Of a stretch of 64,000 nucleotides of DNA, positions 47,601-58,995 are shown piece after piece; within the stretch, counting starts at the first letter, position 1, and the number at the start of each line of letters is the position of its first letter. Made by a program: the position numbers and the translations under genes. The notes under the pieces are model-generated. The model ran no database searches, had not been told where the DNA came from, and worked only from the letters and a program-made list of their open reading frames with translations. The stretch is from Polytrichum commune (Eukaryota; Streptophyta; Polytrichopsida; Polytrichales; Polytrichaceae). The stretch lies in assembly GCA_950295325.1 (NCBI GenBank), contig OX485804.1, forward strand, positions 52,824,001-52,888,000. The letters run 5' to 3'.

Positions 47601-50600
47601 CTGAACGCGTGGTGGATCAAATTCGATCTGCAGGGCTAATTCCAAATTTGGTACTTCTCTCCAACTATATCCTGAATTACTCATGTCCTGGAAGGCCCTG
47701 GAGCTTGGACTTCCAATATTTCCACCTTGACTAGACAATTAGTGTGGCCTGTATTAATCATTTCGACAGTAATTTTCCACCCACACTAATAGGACTATTT
47801 AGTGTACTTGTACGCCTACACTAATTTCAGTTGTTTAGTATAATGAGGTTCTGTATGTGACAAGGGAGTTCTGTGTCCTTTCATGCAGGTGGTGTATAAC
47901 TCATTAATGAACGCCTACTCCAATAGCAGAATGCCAGATGAGGCACGGAAGATTTTTGAGGATATTCAAGCTGAGGGCTTACAACCTGACATGGTTTGTG
48001 TTGATCCACCCAATTAGACAGTTCCCAAGAAAGTTGTATTTTATTCTTTGATCTTTCGTGGACTTTGTTCTTTGATTCACAATTGGGTAATCAAATGCTT
48101 TGGCCATATCCTGACACTTTTGGACCTTGCTAAATACTGGGTCTGTGCATTGCAATATCTGCAAGATGATCTGGCCCAAGAAGCACTGCCCTAATCTCAG
48201 CATAAGTGAATTTGTGAGATTTCATTGTGAACCAGTTTTGACATTTGATTGCTTTTGCTATTTCAGGTCTCATATTGCTCTATGATGGATGCTTATGCAA
48301 AATCAGAGAGAGTGCAGGAGGCGCATGAAATATTCCACATGATGCGAGCCAATGGCATAGACCCAGGTTAGTCTTGAGGAAAAAATTCATGGATCTATTC
48401 AGAGGCACATTAGTAGGCGAATTATGCACTTGCCATGGGTTAAACTATCTTAACCTTCACTTTCCCACCATGCCACACATCTCCTACGTCACACCCTACT
48501 CACATCTTCAATCATCCTCCTTTTTTGGCTGCAAATTTTTGACCTTAAATATGCATCCCCACAGTTGAAAAGTCTGTTTTCCTGTCAAAGATTAATTTGC
48601 TGTTTGAAAGGTCGTTAGCAGTTACTATGAGACATATTTGCCAATCTTGAATAGAGTTCTATGTCTATACCATTTCCCCTGTTGGTACAAAGAGTGGCGC
48701 TTTATTTATTTTTCTCCATTGAGGGAGTTGATAAGCTCTGGAGGTTAGCGGTGTATGATATGTGCTGGTATTGTCACTGCTAATAAGGCATGTATTTTCA
48801 CCTTTTGTGTGCAGGTAGCATAGGTTATAGCATATTGATTCTAGCCTATGCCAAAGTTGGACAATTAGATGGAGTTGAAAGACTGGTTGCTGAGCTTGAC
48901 CAGAATAAGAAAGGACAATGTGACATTCTTTTGTTCAATACCTTGCTCAAGGCCTACTGCAACGCGGGTTACATGGATGGGGTTATGGCAACGCTTAAAA
49001 AAATGGATGCTGAAGGTTGTACCCCTGACCGGGGTACTTTCAACATTCTTATTGGATATTTTGCCAAGGAAGACCTTGTTGATTTAGCCCTTCGGACACT
49101 GCAAGATATGGAAGCAAGGGGTCACCGGCCAAATGAGGTTTGTGACTGTTCATATTGAACATGTGTTATTTTGTTCTGCAGTTGTTATTATTGCATGCCC
49201 AGTTACTTAATTTTATAGGGTCTATTGGACAGTATGACAGTTCACTATGTGGGGTAGTAGTAGTTTCAGGCCTCAAATTGATATTTTTTGTTTTTTAGTT
49301 GAGAATCTGGTCACGAGCATTTTAAAGGGTTTTCAATGAGGTGCCAGAAATCTGAGGATTTGGTCGTAATCTGGGTTGTTCTTTGATGGCAAATAGGCTA
49401 CATACAATGCACTATTACAAGGACTCATGAAAGTGGGCAAAGTGGAGGACATGTGGGATACATTTTTGGTAATGAAGAAACGGGGCATCGTGCCTACCAA
49501 CCTATCTTTGCACACTGTCATCACAGGACTTCTAAATGATGATCGAATTGACGATGTTCTCACCACTTTTGAGGAGTTAAAGGTAAATGATGCAGAAGTA
49601 TTGGGTAACTTTTATATTTGATGTGTTGGTCTAACTGGAGTCTAGAAAAGACTCTGGTCATCATAAGTGCATATCAGTAAGTTGATAGAAGCCACTGTAT
49701 TTAATTGCTGCTATTCGGGCCCTTTTCATGGGTGTTTGACATCCTTCATATAGTACTTCAAACTCTTGCACTAAAAGCCAGAGTATCCTTTTCATTATAT
49801 TTTTGCCATGCTGTTTCCTTATAGATTCCACATTTGTAATTTACATCAATAATTCAAACCACAGTTTTGGCATACCTTTAGTTCACAATTTCATATCTGG
49901 TCAGTGATCAATCATATGACGTAAAAGGCCCTTGCTTGACCTATGCAAGATTGAATAGCAGTTTGTTGATAGGCATTTCATCATAGAAGCTCCTTGTCTA
50001 CTCGATCAAGTCTTACAAGAGCCTTACAAATCAATTGTTATTTATCCCTGTGCAGGGGAGAGGGCGAGCATTGGTACCTGGCACAATGGAGAGACTTATA
50101 GAAGCTTTTGTAAAAGCAGGAAACATGTCCGAGGTAAAGGCCGCACTAATTTTGATGAAGGACTCAGGACATATCCCTTCACAAGTAAGTGGACAACCAA
50201 TTATCTGCAGTAGGCTACCATATCCTGAATAGTAGGGGAAAAATTGGACAATTTTACTTGAGATTTGTTCTACCTATGTGATCAGCGCAAATGCTCATTC
50301 ATTCCTTCCTTCATTTGCACAGCAGTTTTTATTTTTTATTTTAAAATTTTGTTATTGAAAAAAATAAAATCAAGGAACCAAACCCAACAGTCTGACATGT
50401 CTGACATGAGAGCTTTTCTTCTATGCAGGGCACGTGGGATATCATTCTACTTAAGTATGCAGAGCTTGGGCTGTACCCAGAGTTATTACAATTGTTAGAG
50501 GAGTTAAAAGTGGCAGGCGTTAATGCCAGCCCTAGTACCTACTCGGAGCTCATGAAGCAAGTCTCCAATTCTACTGAAACAGTCAAGATAATTAGTGATT

Positions 50601-50626
50601 TGACCAGCCCAGCACCTGTGCCATAG
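41640..50626 (+). CDS. P-class pentatricopeptide repeat protein, At1g10910-like, 836 aa
   Basis: Eleven exons join in phase: 41640-42044, 44608-45017, 45872-45956, 46446-46712, 47348-47650, 47889-47993, 48267-48366, 48815-49137, 49397-49582, 50056-50184 and 50429-50626. The N-terminus (MAAHSMAALSYKELASPLSL) is rich in Ala and Ser with few acids, consistent with a plastid transit peptide. Residues 136-270 are a charged linker with VWVNP and VWVSP. From about 275 to 830 there are some twelve to thirteen 35-residue PPR motifs, such as NVYVCNSVLSTLVYNGKVDK and VVYNSLMNAYSNSRMPDEAR. There is no E, DYW or SMR domain, so it is P class. Such proteins bind organelle RNA and aid its processing, stability or translation. 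The family match is to the intron-rich At1g10910 (EMB3103) type. Most introns are phase 0 and fall near PPR borders. Confidence 0.92.
42027..42970 (+). repeat. Three ~310-bp tandem copies spanning the exon 1 donor of the PPR gene
   Basis: The anchor CACTCAAGTA occurs at 42038, 42345 and 42656, spacings of 307 and 311 bp. Each unit runs through GGCGCCATTTG, TGTGAAT(T)GGGA, GTCCGTCAGTGTATA or a variant, GAGTGAGGAGTAGATAGGA, and ends near AAATTGAT. The first copy begins inside exon 1, so the last 12-15 coding bases and the donor are triplicated: CAA|GTATGT, CAA|GTAAGT and CAA|GTATGA. Confidence 0.9.
44424..44520 (+). repeat. Dispersed repeat in PPR intron 1 (pair with 34697-34805)
   Basis: TAGCATAATGTGGCACA, TAGAAGAAAATAAGAAA and TTATTTCAACATTTTATGG match the ELMO intron 8 repeat in order and orientation. 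Confidence 0.75.
45052..45078. repeat. (TATC)n microsatellite in PPR intron 2
   Basis: About six tandem tetranucleotides, 35 bp after the intron donor. Confidence 0.95.
46105..46230. mobile_element. Foldback element in PPR intron 3
   Basis: The arms 46121-46154 and 46166-46200 are inverted: TTGGTTCATTGAGG and TCATTTTAGCA recur as TGCTAAAATGA and CCTCAATGAACC. Weaker arm similarity extends outward about 20 bp on each side. No coding sequence. Confidence 0.8.
46830..47085 (-). repeat. Dispersed repeat in PPR intron 4 (inverted pair with 54460-54700)
   Basis: Read on the minus strand this stretch aligns over about 240 bp to 54460-54700, sharing ATTTGGGTCAATAC, CAAATTGTAATA/CAAAATTGTAATA, GAGAGAAACTTTGTATACC or variants, and ATGGTATC-type motifs. 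Similarity is moderate. No reading frame is conserved. Confidence 0.7.
47717..47817 (+). mobile_element. Small repeat, copy 2, in PPR intron 5 (pair with 36315-36404)
   Basis: TTTCCACCTTGACTAGA, AATTAGTGTGGCC, TAATTTTCCACCCACACTAA and TATTTAGTGTAC match the copy near 36.3 kb. It begins about 65 bp after the exon 5 donor. Confidence 0.75.
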
Positions 50627-51424
50627 AAAATTTGGTCTCCTTATAACATTCAGATTCATGTAATTTTTTTAGCTCCAGACATATGATTGGATCCTTGAAT
50701 CTTTGTGAACTGGCTTGGTGCTGTTGGATTGTCAATGCAGGGGTTCATATTGTGTTCTGAACAGTTCAGAGATTCATGACTTGAGTGCGGACTGCTGGAG
50801 ATTATACAATGTGAGACTAGCCGCATGATCTTGATGGAAACAACATCATCAATGGTTCCTATTTAAAGAATTTTGGCCACAACATTTAATATCATGGTCA
50901 TGATATTCCCAATTTGCTTACGGATGGGGCTTATTGTGAGAAAATAGATATGTTCCAGTTTGTCCAGTAGCTGCAGAATTACTAGCTTGATCAAATTCTT
51001 TTTGTCATGTCTATCTGTTGGTGTGTGGTGCTTCAGTATAGTATCGAAGGGTATGTATACTCTCACTCAGCAAGGTAGTATGATAGAATTAATCCTTAAA
51101 TGCTCATGCAACCCAAAGTGGGTTGCCACCTCATATTTTGATGGTTTGCGACTCCCTAGATGGCAATCTACGTGGATAGAAGACATCTATTGGTGTACGG
51201 TGGTGCCCGATATCATGGTCATGATATCATCTTGCAACCAACCATTGCAACCTAAGTTGGCATTTATGTATGAGGCGACTAGAGGTGCTTGTGTGACATG
51301 CTTAAATTCCTTGCCGGATATACTACTATATGGCATGCAATTGGATAATTCACAACCATATTTAGTGAAGAGGACATAATTTCTTTGGGTAGCCTCAAGG
51401 GAGCCTCCCCACATAAAATCTAAA

Positions 51425-51475
51425 ACTACACCCTAAACTCCGTAACACCATGCTTGTCGTAACCAAATTGCATGG
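51425..51475. repeat. Single terminus resembling the 38647-38992 element
   Basis: CTACACCCTAAACTCCGTAA, then CACCATGCTTGT and AACCAAATTGC, resembles the right terminus of the 38647-38992 element read inward. No partner end was found. Confidence 0.45.
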
Positions 51476-51958
51476 GATGCTGTAACCCAATGGTATAATA
51501 ATTTTCTTAACATGAGTGGCATGATAACTTCTTTTTTTTTGGAAAATTTACACAAGCAACTTGGTTGTTTAGAAACAAATAAAAGAGTGAAAAAAACACA
51601 CACCTACATAAATTTGTATGTAGAAATTTTGTAGAATATTTCAGCCCAATCACTCTATTTTGTCCTACAAATTAAACATATTCTTAAAGTAAGAATGTGT
51701 TGTAGCCTCCAAGTGTTTTAAGTGTAAGAGAAAGTTTATTAAAAATACAAAAGAAAAACTTCAGAGAATTCTATATGTAATGTGTGCAACAACTCCCAAA
51801 ATCAATTGATCTTCCTTGAGTTGTTCTTACGACTTGAAGAGGAATCTAGTAAGATTGGAAGTTAAAGAAGAATTCCCTCATTTCAACTCTCTCTAGTGCC
51901 ACCTTACATGATACTTCATTGTGTAAACTTTAAAATCATTTCAAGTTTTTCTTTTACT

Positions 51959-52270
51959 TCACCACCGTGTGTCCTTCGAAGTCCCTGAACCGTTGGCCAT
52001 GTTTTGACAAAAAGTGCATGTGTATGTTGGTTGATTGGGATAATGACCAAGGTTCACACAATTATTGTGGTAAACCTGCTTGCAAGTATCACAAGCTACT
52101 TTTTCGCTATCCTTAAAGTTGGTTACATTGTGCCCACAAACTATGCAGTTGTTTGGATCCGTAGTGAGTGCGATTTGCTTTTTCTTGAGCTTGAAGAATT
52201 TGAGTGAGGGTGGACATGTGAAGACCTTAGGCTCAGGTTCTCTGGCGTCAAAGTTCCAAGTAATGTACAT
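51959..52270 (-). CDS. PHD-like zinc finger reading frame, copy 2 (gene fragment)
   Basis: A C4HC3 pattern: CIVC, CDTC, HNNC and CTFC, with VYHNNCVNLGHYP between the last pairs. It is preceded by VFTCPPSLKFFKLKKKQIAL and DPNN. The arrangement matches the frame at 36664-36984, including an upstream Cys-containing basic stretch. A consensus-like acceptor (GACGCCAG before AGAACCTGAG) lies inside the frame near residue 9, so it may be an internal or last exon. I cannot name the gene. Confidence 0.45.
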   Translation of the reverse strand: MYITWNFDAREPEPKVFTCPPSLKFFKLKKKQIALTTDPNNCIVCGHNVTNFKDSEKVACDTCKQVYHNNCVNLGHYPNQPTYTCTFCQNMANGSGTSKDTRW

Positions 52271-54459
52271 TCTTCGTCAATATCATGAACCCAATATCAA
52301 AATTAACTTAAAATATATAAAACACGATCCACTTAAAGACACAATCAACTTAGAGCAAGAGGTTGGGATATCAAACCTCTACTTGTGATCACCTACATGT
52401 AACATTATTCAATAGCCTTGGGAATTGCTACCTATTGTGCTCAAATATGTCCCTTTGTGATGCTAAAACTCCATCAATCCCAATATAAATCTAAAATACC
52501 CAAATCTTGCTTCGATTGGGAATAGTTAGATGACAATGAACCTCAAGTGAATAATGTGCTAGACTGGAGTAAGAGGTAAAATCTATGAGCATGCCAATTA
52601 AAAAGCATTTGACCATTAAAAGCTCAAAACCTACACAATTTAAACTCATAAGTGACAAAATCAAGGAAGCACATTTACCAAATTCCTATCAAATATCTTA
52701 CACACCTCATTCTCAATTGAAAAAAAAACCTAGACAAAAATCAAGCCATGCACTTCCATGTATGTTTGTATGGTTTAGGTGTTTTCTCACACTTAGAAAC
52801 ATGTTGCCTCTTGGCAACATGCACCTTCCAAGAGGAAGGCACTATACCATACATGGTCACATGAAAAAACCCACGAGTAAATATAATATGGTTTGAAGAT
52901 ACCCTCCTTCACATCAATGCAAAGCCCTATAATTGTTTCTTCAACTAATCAATTTAAAATGCATGTTGACAAATTGAGGTTATGATGCATCTTTGTGCGT
53001 GTAGGCCTGATCATTATAAAGAATGAGCTAAGTGTCGTTCCCTCTACATAGCATTGTTACAAACCCTATATGTGTTCCCCTTGCAAGGAATAATTAACCG
53101 CCTTCCCAAGAACAATGGGTCATTCCTAAATCCACAATGAGGTAAAACCTAAATGTTAGCCAACTCATTTATGCCTTTTTAAAAACCTAGTCATGCCTAG
53201 CGACTCATTTCAAGGGCGAGCTCGCTACCATCTTGAAATGTTATGTACATTCTAAAGGTTGTCAATGGAAAAAATGAAACAGAAAACAAAGAATGCAAGT
53301 ACTTCTTATCACCTGCATGAAAAACAACATTTGTCGTTGAAGAGCTTACCCATGCATTGCATGGGTTGTCTCCTCGATAGTGTAGTAGTTACTACTACTT
53401 GGAAGGTAGACATGCGTAATTCAGATACTGAACACCTAAATTTGAGTGAAGTATGCTTGAGTGAATCTAAAAATGAACACCAAAAAAACATGTTTTGCAA
53501 ATAGATTGGATCACATGCTCAAAATTCAGTAATCATCCTGGACGTGTCAGTCAACACAATTGGGGAGGGGACTTGGATGATCAGTTATCTATTCATCGAA
53601 TCTTCACTTTGACATTGAATAAAACATTCATATGACCTCTGAAAATTATGAGGAAAGTGGCTACTTGCACGATTCGGATACGGTATTCATCTCACACTAA
53701 TTTGGTTTTTCATATCCTACAAAAAGCGGATGTAGAGAGAAAAGCGTTTATTCAAGACGCACTGATCTTAGGTCTCAATGGTGTCAACTACGTAAATTAT
53801 AATATTATGAGGATGAGGATCACCACTTCAAGTTATACCTGAGAATACCTGCTCTTAAAGAAGCCCAACCCCATTCGAGCTGAGCGGATGGTGAACTTAG
53901 AGTCGCCTCTTCAAAAGATTTGCAATAATCTCATTCCCTCCATTCGATTGCCTACCCTGCAACTTTGACCTGTTGTTGTGAGCCGTTGTTGCATTTGGCA
54001 ACAAATTACGTGTACGAAAACTCATACTACCGAGGTTTTGCATCCAATCTTGACGATTTGGCGCACTGAAGTTTTTATAATCTGTTTCTCCGAGAGCTTC
54101 ATGGTACACATGTTTGATTTGGGGTCAATCTGCAAGTCTTTGAATGTTCAGAGACACGTGTGTAAGTAGGATAAATTTGTGCTTTTTGTGGTGTGAGAGG
54201 TTGAGTTTGGGCTGGAAAGATTCTTGGGGCTGCTCAACATTCATGAGAATGTACTGCACTCCCGATCAAAAGTAGTGAAGAGTTGCAATGCAGGTGTTGA
54301 AGAGTCATGGCTCCTCACAAATATTGTCGAGTGAATGTGACTTTTGAAGCCACTCCAACATGTTGTCATCTTATTGGCGTTTTTGTGGTTAGATAAACAC
54401 ATAGTCTAGAGACGTCATGATCAATGTGGAGCTAGTATATAGGTGAATCATGGAATCCA

Positions 54460-54700
54460 TACCCAACATCATTAATAGTCTCAAAGAACTTACTCGTGGG
54501 TATCAAAATTGTAATATCAGTCAAATAGTGATATTTGATAGGGATCTCAAGGTGAGAGAAACTTTGTATACCCAAGTTAGTATTTGGGTCAATACTACTA
54601 TACCAAGCCAGATTGATGCCAAGGAGATTTTTATCTAGGTATGAAGGCTCTTACATGGTTACATGGGGTTATGTCTAGTATCCAAATGGTATCAAAAACA
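54460..54700 (+). repeat. Dispersed repeat (inverted pair with 46830-47085)
   Basis: Aligns in the opposite orientation to the repeat within PPR intron 4; see that entry for shared blocks. Confidence 0.7.
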
Positions 54701-55058
54701 AAAATACTTTCAAATACCCATTTCCTATGGATATATAAAAAAAAAAGTGAAATCCACATTATGGATACTTGAATGGTATAAAAATAAACAGAAAGACGAT
54801 GCCAAACCAACACTGCTCCTAACATAACGAAACATTGGCGTCGGGAATAAGATGGAGTTTGTTCCAACATAATTTGTTTGGGATTCTCTCCCACCAATAT
54901 TCAACATTGAATCTAACATGCCCAAAGTTTATTGTAAAGGGGCACATGTCCACTCACTTAAGCATGCAAACAAGTGCATCATTAATGCACTATGTCAATT
55001 TGATAGTGGATGATAAAGTAGGGCCAGTGAGTTGGGTTATAACTTGTAGGCTCTCTAC

Positions 55059-55467
55059 CACGGGGAGGTCACTTCATTGTCAAGTTGACACCATGTGAGG
55101 ACAAAGTTTGCTACCCCTATATTACATGCCATATATAATTTTAAAATTTATGATATTTTTTCTACATATACATAACCATTGATAGTATCTTTTGTATACT
55201 TTTTTGAAATTTTTAGTCATCTTTGTTTTTTTAGTAATTGTTTTAGTGCAATTTTGTGTCATTCTAGTTAGAAATGGTATGTTTTATGAAAAAAACAAAT
55301 CATCAAATTTAGTTACCACTTTTGCCTATGTCATAGATACTGTGTATATCTACTCATGAAAAAAATTTGATAAAATTTTGACCCATTTTGGTGGTGCAAC
55401 TTACCAAAAGAAGATTTTTTTTGGTCGCACATGGTGTTCAACTTGACAATGGAGTGATCTACCCGTG
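55059..55467. mobile_element. CACGGGTAGATCACT-type TIR element, 409 bp, perfect 8-bp duplication
   Basis: The left end is CACGGGGAGGTCACTTCATT; the right end on the minus strand is CACGGGTAGATCACTCCATT. Both continue GTCAAGTTGA and CACCATGTG, about 40 bp in all. CTCTCTAC lies immediately outside both ends (55051-55058 and 55468-55475), a perfect 8-bp target duplication. The interior has no coding sequence. It is a relative of the 7766-8602 element. Confidence 0.93.
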
Positions 55468-56915
55468 CTCTCTACTCATAAAGCAAGGCAAAGTGATTTA
55501 GGTTAGTTGCCAACTCTACTATATTGGGCTATGCGTGCACAATTGCGTGATGGGTGGTGACCAGGCCTGATTTTTCACAAAGTTTTTGCCCGTCCACGTC
55601 CAAAAACCTTGAATTGAAAGGCCAAAAAAAATTGCAACCCGCCCCAAAACCGGTAATTTTCTAAACCAACCCGTCCATGGAAAGGTTAAAGAAAAAACAA
55701 CCCGTCCCAAAACCGGTTTGAAAATGAAAATACCTGTCCCGCAAGAGGTATAAATAAGTCTCTTATAATGTTAGTAAAAAATTAGAAAAAAAGAACAAAA
55801 AACAAAAAAAACTGAAAGATGTTGACATGTGACTGGTTGCACTTGGAAACAATAGGATCTTGACAAATTATGCCTTTAATGTTCGTCAGTTATCTGTCTT
55901 TTGCTGTCGATTCTCATCTTTCCAGTACACCCCATTCTAAATTTTGTGGTTGATGAATTAGTGTATGCATGTGAATCAAGCACTTCAAGATTGATATTGT
56001 GATTGGGTATTAGCGGTTTGATCGCATTATGCTTATATTCACATGTCATATATGACATAATGTAACTGATATTTGTATCATTTATTTTTTTGGAAATAAT
56101 TATCAAACAAATTGTTACTTTTAGAACCCGTCCAAAGTGAATTTGACACGTCCAAAAACAGGTTCATTTTCTAAGAACCCGTCCACTGGAAATGTTTTTT
56201 TTTTTATGAACATGTCCCTGGACATGTTAGGGACCTTGTGAAAAATCACCACTGGTGGTGACCATCACTGGGATGGTCACAGTAGGTCCAACCCCTACTT
56301 GAAAACTTCTACACTAATATGTAGAATTAGGTCGCCCCACACTAATTTATTGACATTCCACACTATTTCACAATATTTACTATCATATATATTAACAAAT
56401 ATACAATAGTTTTTATATTGTAGTTGCTATACAAATGAGTACACAATGTTCTTTGGGGGGCACTCAATGTTCTTTGGGGGTGCACTCAATGTGGCCTACA
56501 TTGAACCACATGGGTGCACAAAAAGGGTATTTTTTGTGCCTAGGGATTACAAAATATACATAACATAATTTTTTATTTTTTTTGTTTCAGCTTTGTAAGT
56601 ATACTAGGCGTATTATTCATATAATTCTAGTAATATTTCTACCTTTAGGCCCATAGTCAATTACAATGAAGTGGGTAATCTACAAGAGGTCCAAATGAAG
56701 TCATTGCATTGCAAATTTAGCTACAATGACTTCTATTGTAAAATCAAATTTGTATGAGTTACATCAAATGGATGAATGAGTGTTCAATGAATATATCTTG
56801 CTAAGAGTATTACAAATCAAAGATCCTTTTGGTGTATACATATCATTGGGGTTTGTATGATTTATTTATTTAGTTATTTTACTTGTGTATGTATTTGAGG
56901 AAATTTCCTAGCTAC

Positions 56916-56953
<38 letters not shown>

Positions 56954-57866
56954 TATGTATATTATTTTTAGGAGGGAAAATCTTGGATATTAGGAGTATT
57001 TGTTTCATGGTCATGCACTCATGTGGTTCCTGGTTCTAACAATGAGTGCACCCCTTGAGACAATGTTATAAGTTTATCACATTTTTTTAACCCCAAGGTA
57101 ATTTTCATGGGTAAAGAGGCAACGACAATCTATTTGCACATATCAATGAAGATAACCATGGGTTTGTTTGGGAGTGGGTTTTGAAGGTTGACAAAGAACG
57201 TGTTGACATTGTATGATGGGAAATGGCATTAGAGATTCCAATGATCCAAAACTTTGAGGAGGTATGTATTGTTCATGATAATGAACTTGCATCTTGACTC
57301 AATTTTGTGTGTGTCTATTCACATGTCTATTCACATGACTTGTAATGTCTATTCATATGTCCTTAGAAACATTTATTAAAAAAACCCCTTGGGTCGACTG
57401 AAACATAATTACTACTAAGCGATCAAAGTGTACATTAGAGAATCCTAAAAAAACCAAAGTAGGCCAAAATTAGAGAATCCTAATGAACCAAAGTAACCCT
57501 AAAATCCACCTTGCGTGATCAAATCTTAAGTCACCAACTACACCTACCCAAGGATATACTATGGGAAATTGTATGTGTCATTCACCGATCGAGAAATTAT
57601 TTCTCATCCTAGTTGTCTTGCAATAGGCTGTTCAATCACCAAATAAGGAGGGAGGAAGACATACTCTTCCTTCCTAGAGGGAAAAACAATCAACCTATGA
57701 AATAGCTCCATGTTAGTTGACTGCATTGACTAGGTTACAAAAGAAAAAGAAAAAAGAAGAATGAGTTGACCAAATTTATTTAGTTGATTGAAGAATCAAC
57801 TAACTTGATATTCAAAAAAGAAAAAAAGTAAGATATAAGAAATGATAACAACACTTTGACTAATAA
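55468..57866. other. Intergenic, AT-rich, nothing recognised
   Basis: No gene recognised. It contains an AT microsatellite at 56922-56949 and three phrases on AACCCGTCC/CCCGTCCA between 55580 and 56210, perhaps a degenerate repeat. Confidence 0.4.
56922..56949. repeat. (AT)14 microsatellite
   Basis: An uninterrupted AT run. Confidence 0.95.
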
Positions 57867-58022
57867 CATAACATTATTTAGATTCATAACAATGTTCTGT
57901 GGGACTGACAATATTTCACAAAATATTTCACACATTCATATTGCATGTGGGAAAATCCAGGAATATTCTATAAAATCTTGTCAGTCCCACATAACATTGT
58001 TATGAATTTGAATAATGTTATG
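57867..58022. mobile_element. Long-armed foldback MITE, 156 bp
   Basis: CATAACATTATT starts the left arm and AATAATGTTATG ends the right. The arms of about 50 bp share ATTCATAACAATGTT and GTGGGACTGACA, leaving a centre of about 50 bp. TTGACTA occurs just outside each end (3 bp away on the left, 4 bp on the right), a possible target duplication with slippage. Confidence 0.88.
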
Positions 58023-58506
58023 AAAGTTGACTATCAAGTATTGAAGTTGGCCATATTTGTATGGGTTTTAGGCATTGACCGATTTTGAAATTCTCATTTT
58101 CCACTAGGGTGGCAACCTTGTTGGCATCATGAAATAAAGTGTCTAATGAGAACACTTCCCTCATCCAACTCTTTTCCTCCCTCCCCGTTTCTAAGAATTC
58201 TAGGCACTACACTAATTATCTCAATTAGTGCGAGTTACTATTTGGAGTTACATGGTGCTATGACTATTTAATGAGATTGTAATATTTTACCATGCAAAGT
58301 CATTATGTTTCATAATGTCCGAACAACCTATTGAACTTCCGTTAGTAAAATATTGAACTCTTTAGTAAGAAACTAGGAATTAAGTGTATTTGGAATTATG
58401 CATGAATTTGGACAATTCCAACCGCCAATATGACGTACATTAGATAGCATAACTACACAAATATGATGGTTGGCGAACATGGAATACAAACATTTGAAGT
58501 TGTGAT

Positions 58507-58548
58507 TGTTGTGTTGTTGTGTTGTTGTGTTGTTGCTTTTGTTGTTGT
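58507..58548. repeat. TTGTTGTG-rich microsatellite
   Basis: Several tandem copies of GTTGTTGTGT with minor variation. Confidence 0.85.
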
Positions 58549-58995
58549 CGTTTGATGTTTTTGTCCCCACAAATGCACATCCCTTATTAGTTTGGGACAA
58601 GTGGTTTGTCCAAAGATACTTAAATGCCAATTGAGACGTTATTGCACTATGTAACTTCAAATAATAACACACACTAATTGGGATAATTGGTGTAGTACCT
58701 TGAAATTCACTAATGCCAAGTGTTTCCTTTACCACGTCATTTGTCTTTTTAGCACATGAGATTTCTGAACCTAAAACCAAGCATAAAAATAATTGATGAG
58801 TCATCGAAGCCACGCCATTGCCCTTCCTCCCTTTGAAAGACTTTTGGTTATGTAGTTTGGGCCCGAGATACAGACATTTTGCAAACTAATGTTTTCTAGA
58901 ATCTCTAGCCCCACCGAACAAATGGGAAGGGCTGAGGGACTGTTATGAAACTTTAGTGTTCATAACATTGCTCAACGACGTGGGCCTTTGGAATA

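Larger units (their letters stand above)
50627..55058. other. 3' flank of the PPR gene and intergenic DNA
   Basis: The PPR 3' UTR occupies the first few hundred bases. A palindromic ATATCATGGTCATGATAT occurs at 50889 and again near 51210. Beyond a repeat end at 51425, a PHD-like frame at 51959-52270 and a dispersed repeat at 54460-54700, nothing was recognised. Confidence 0.4.
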
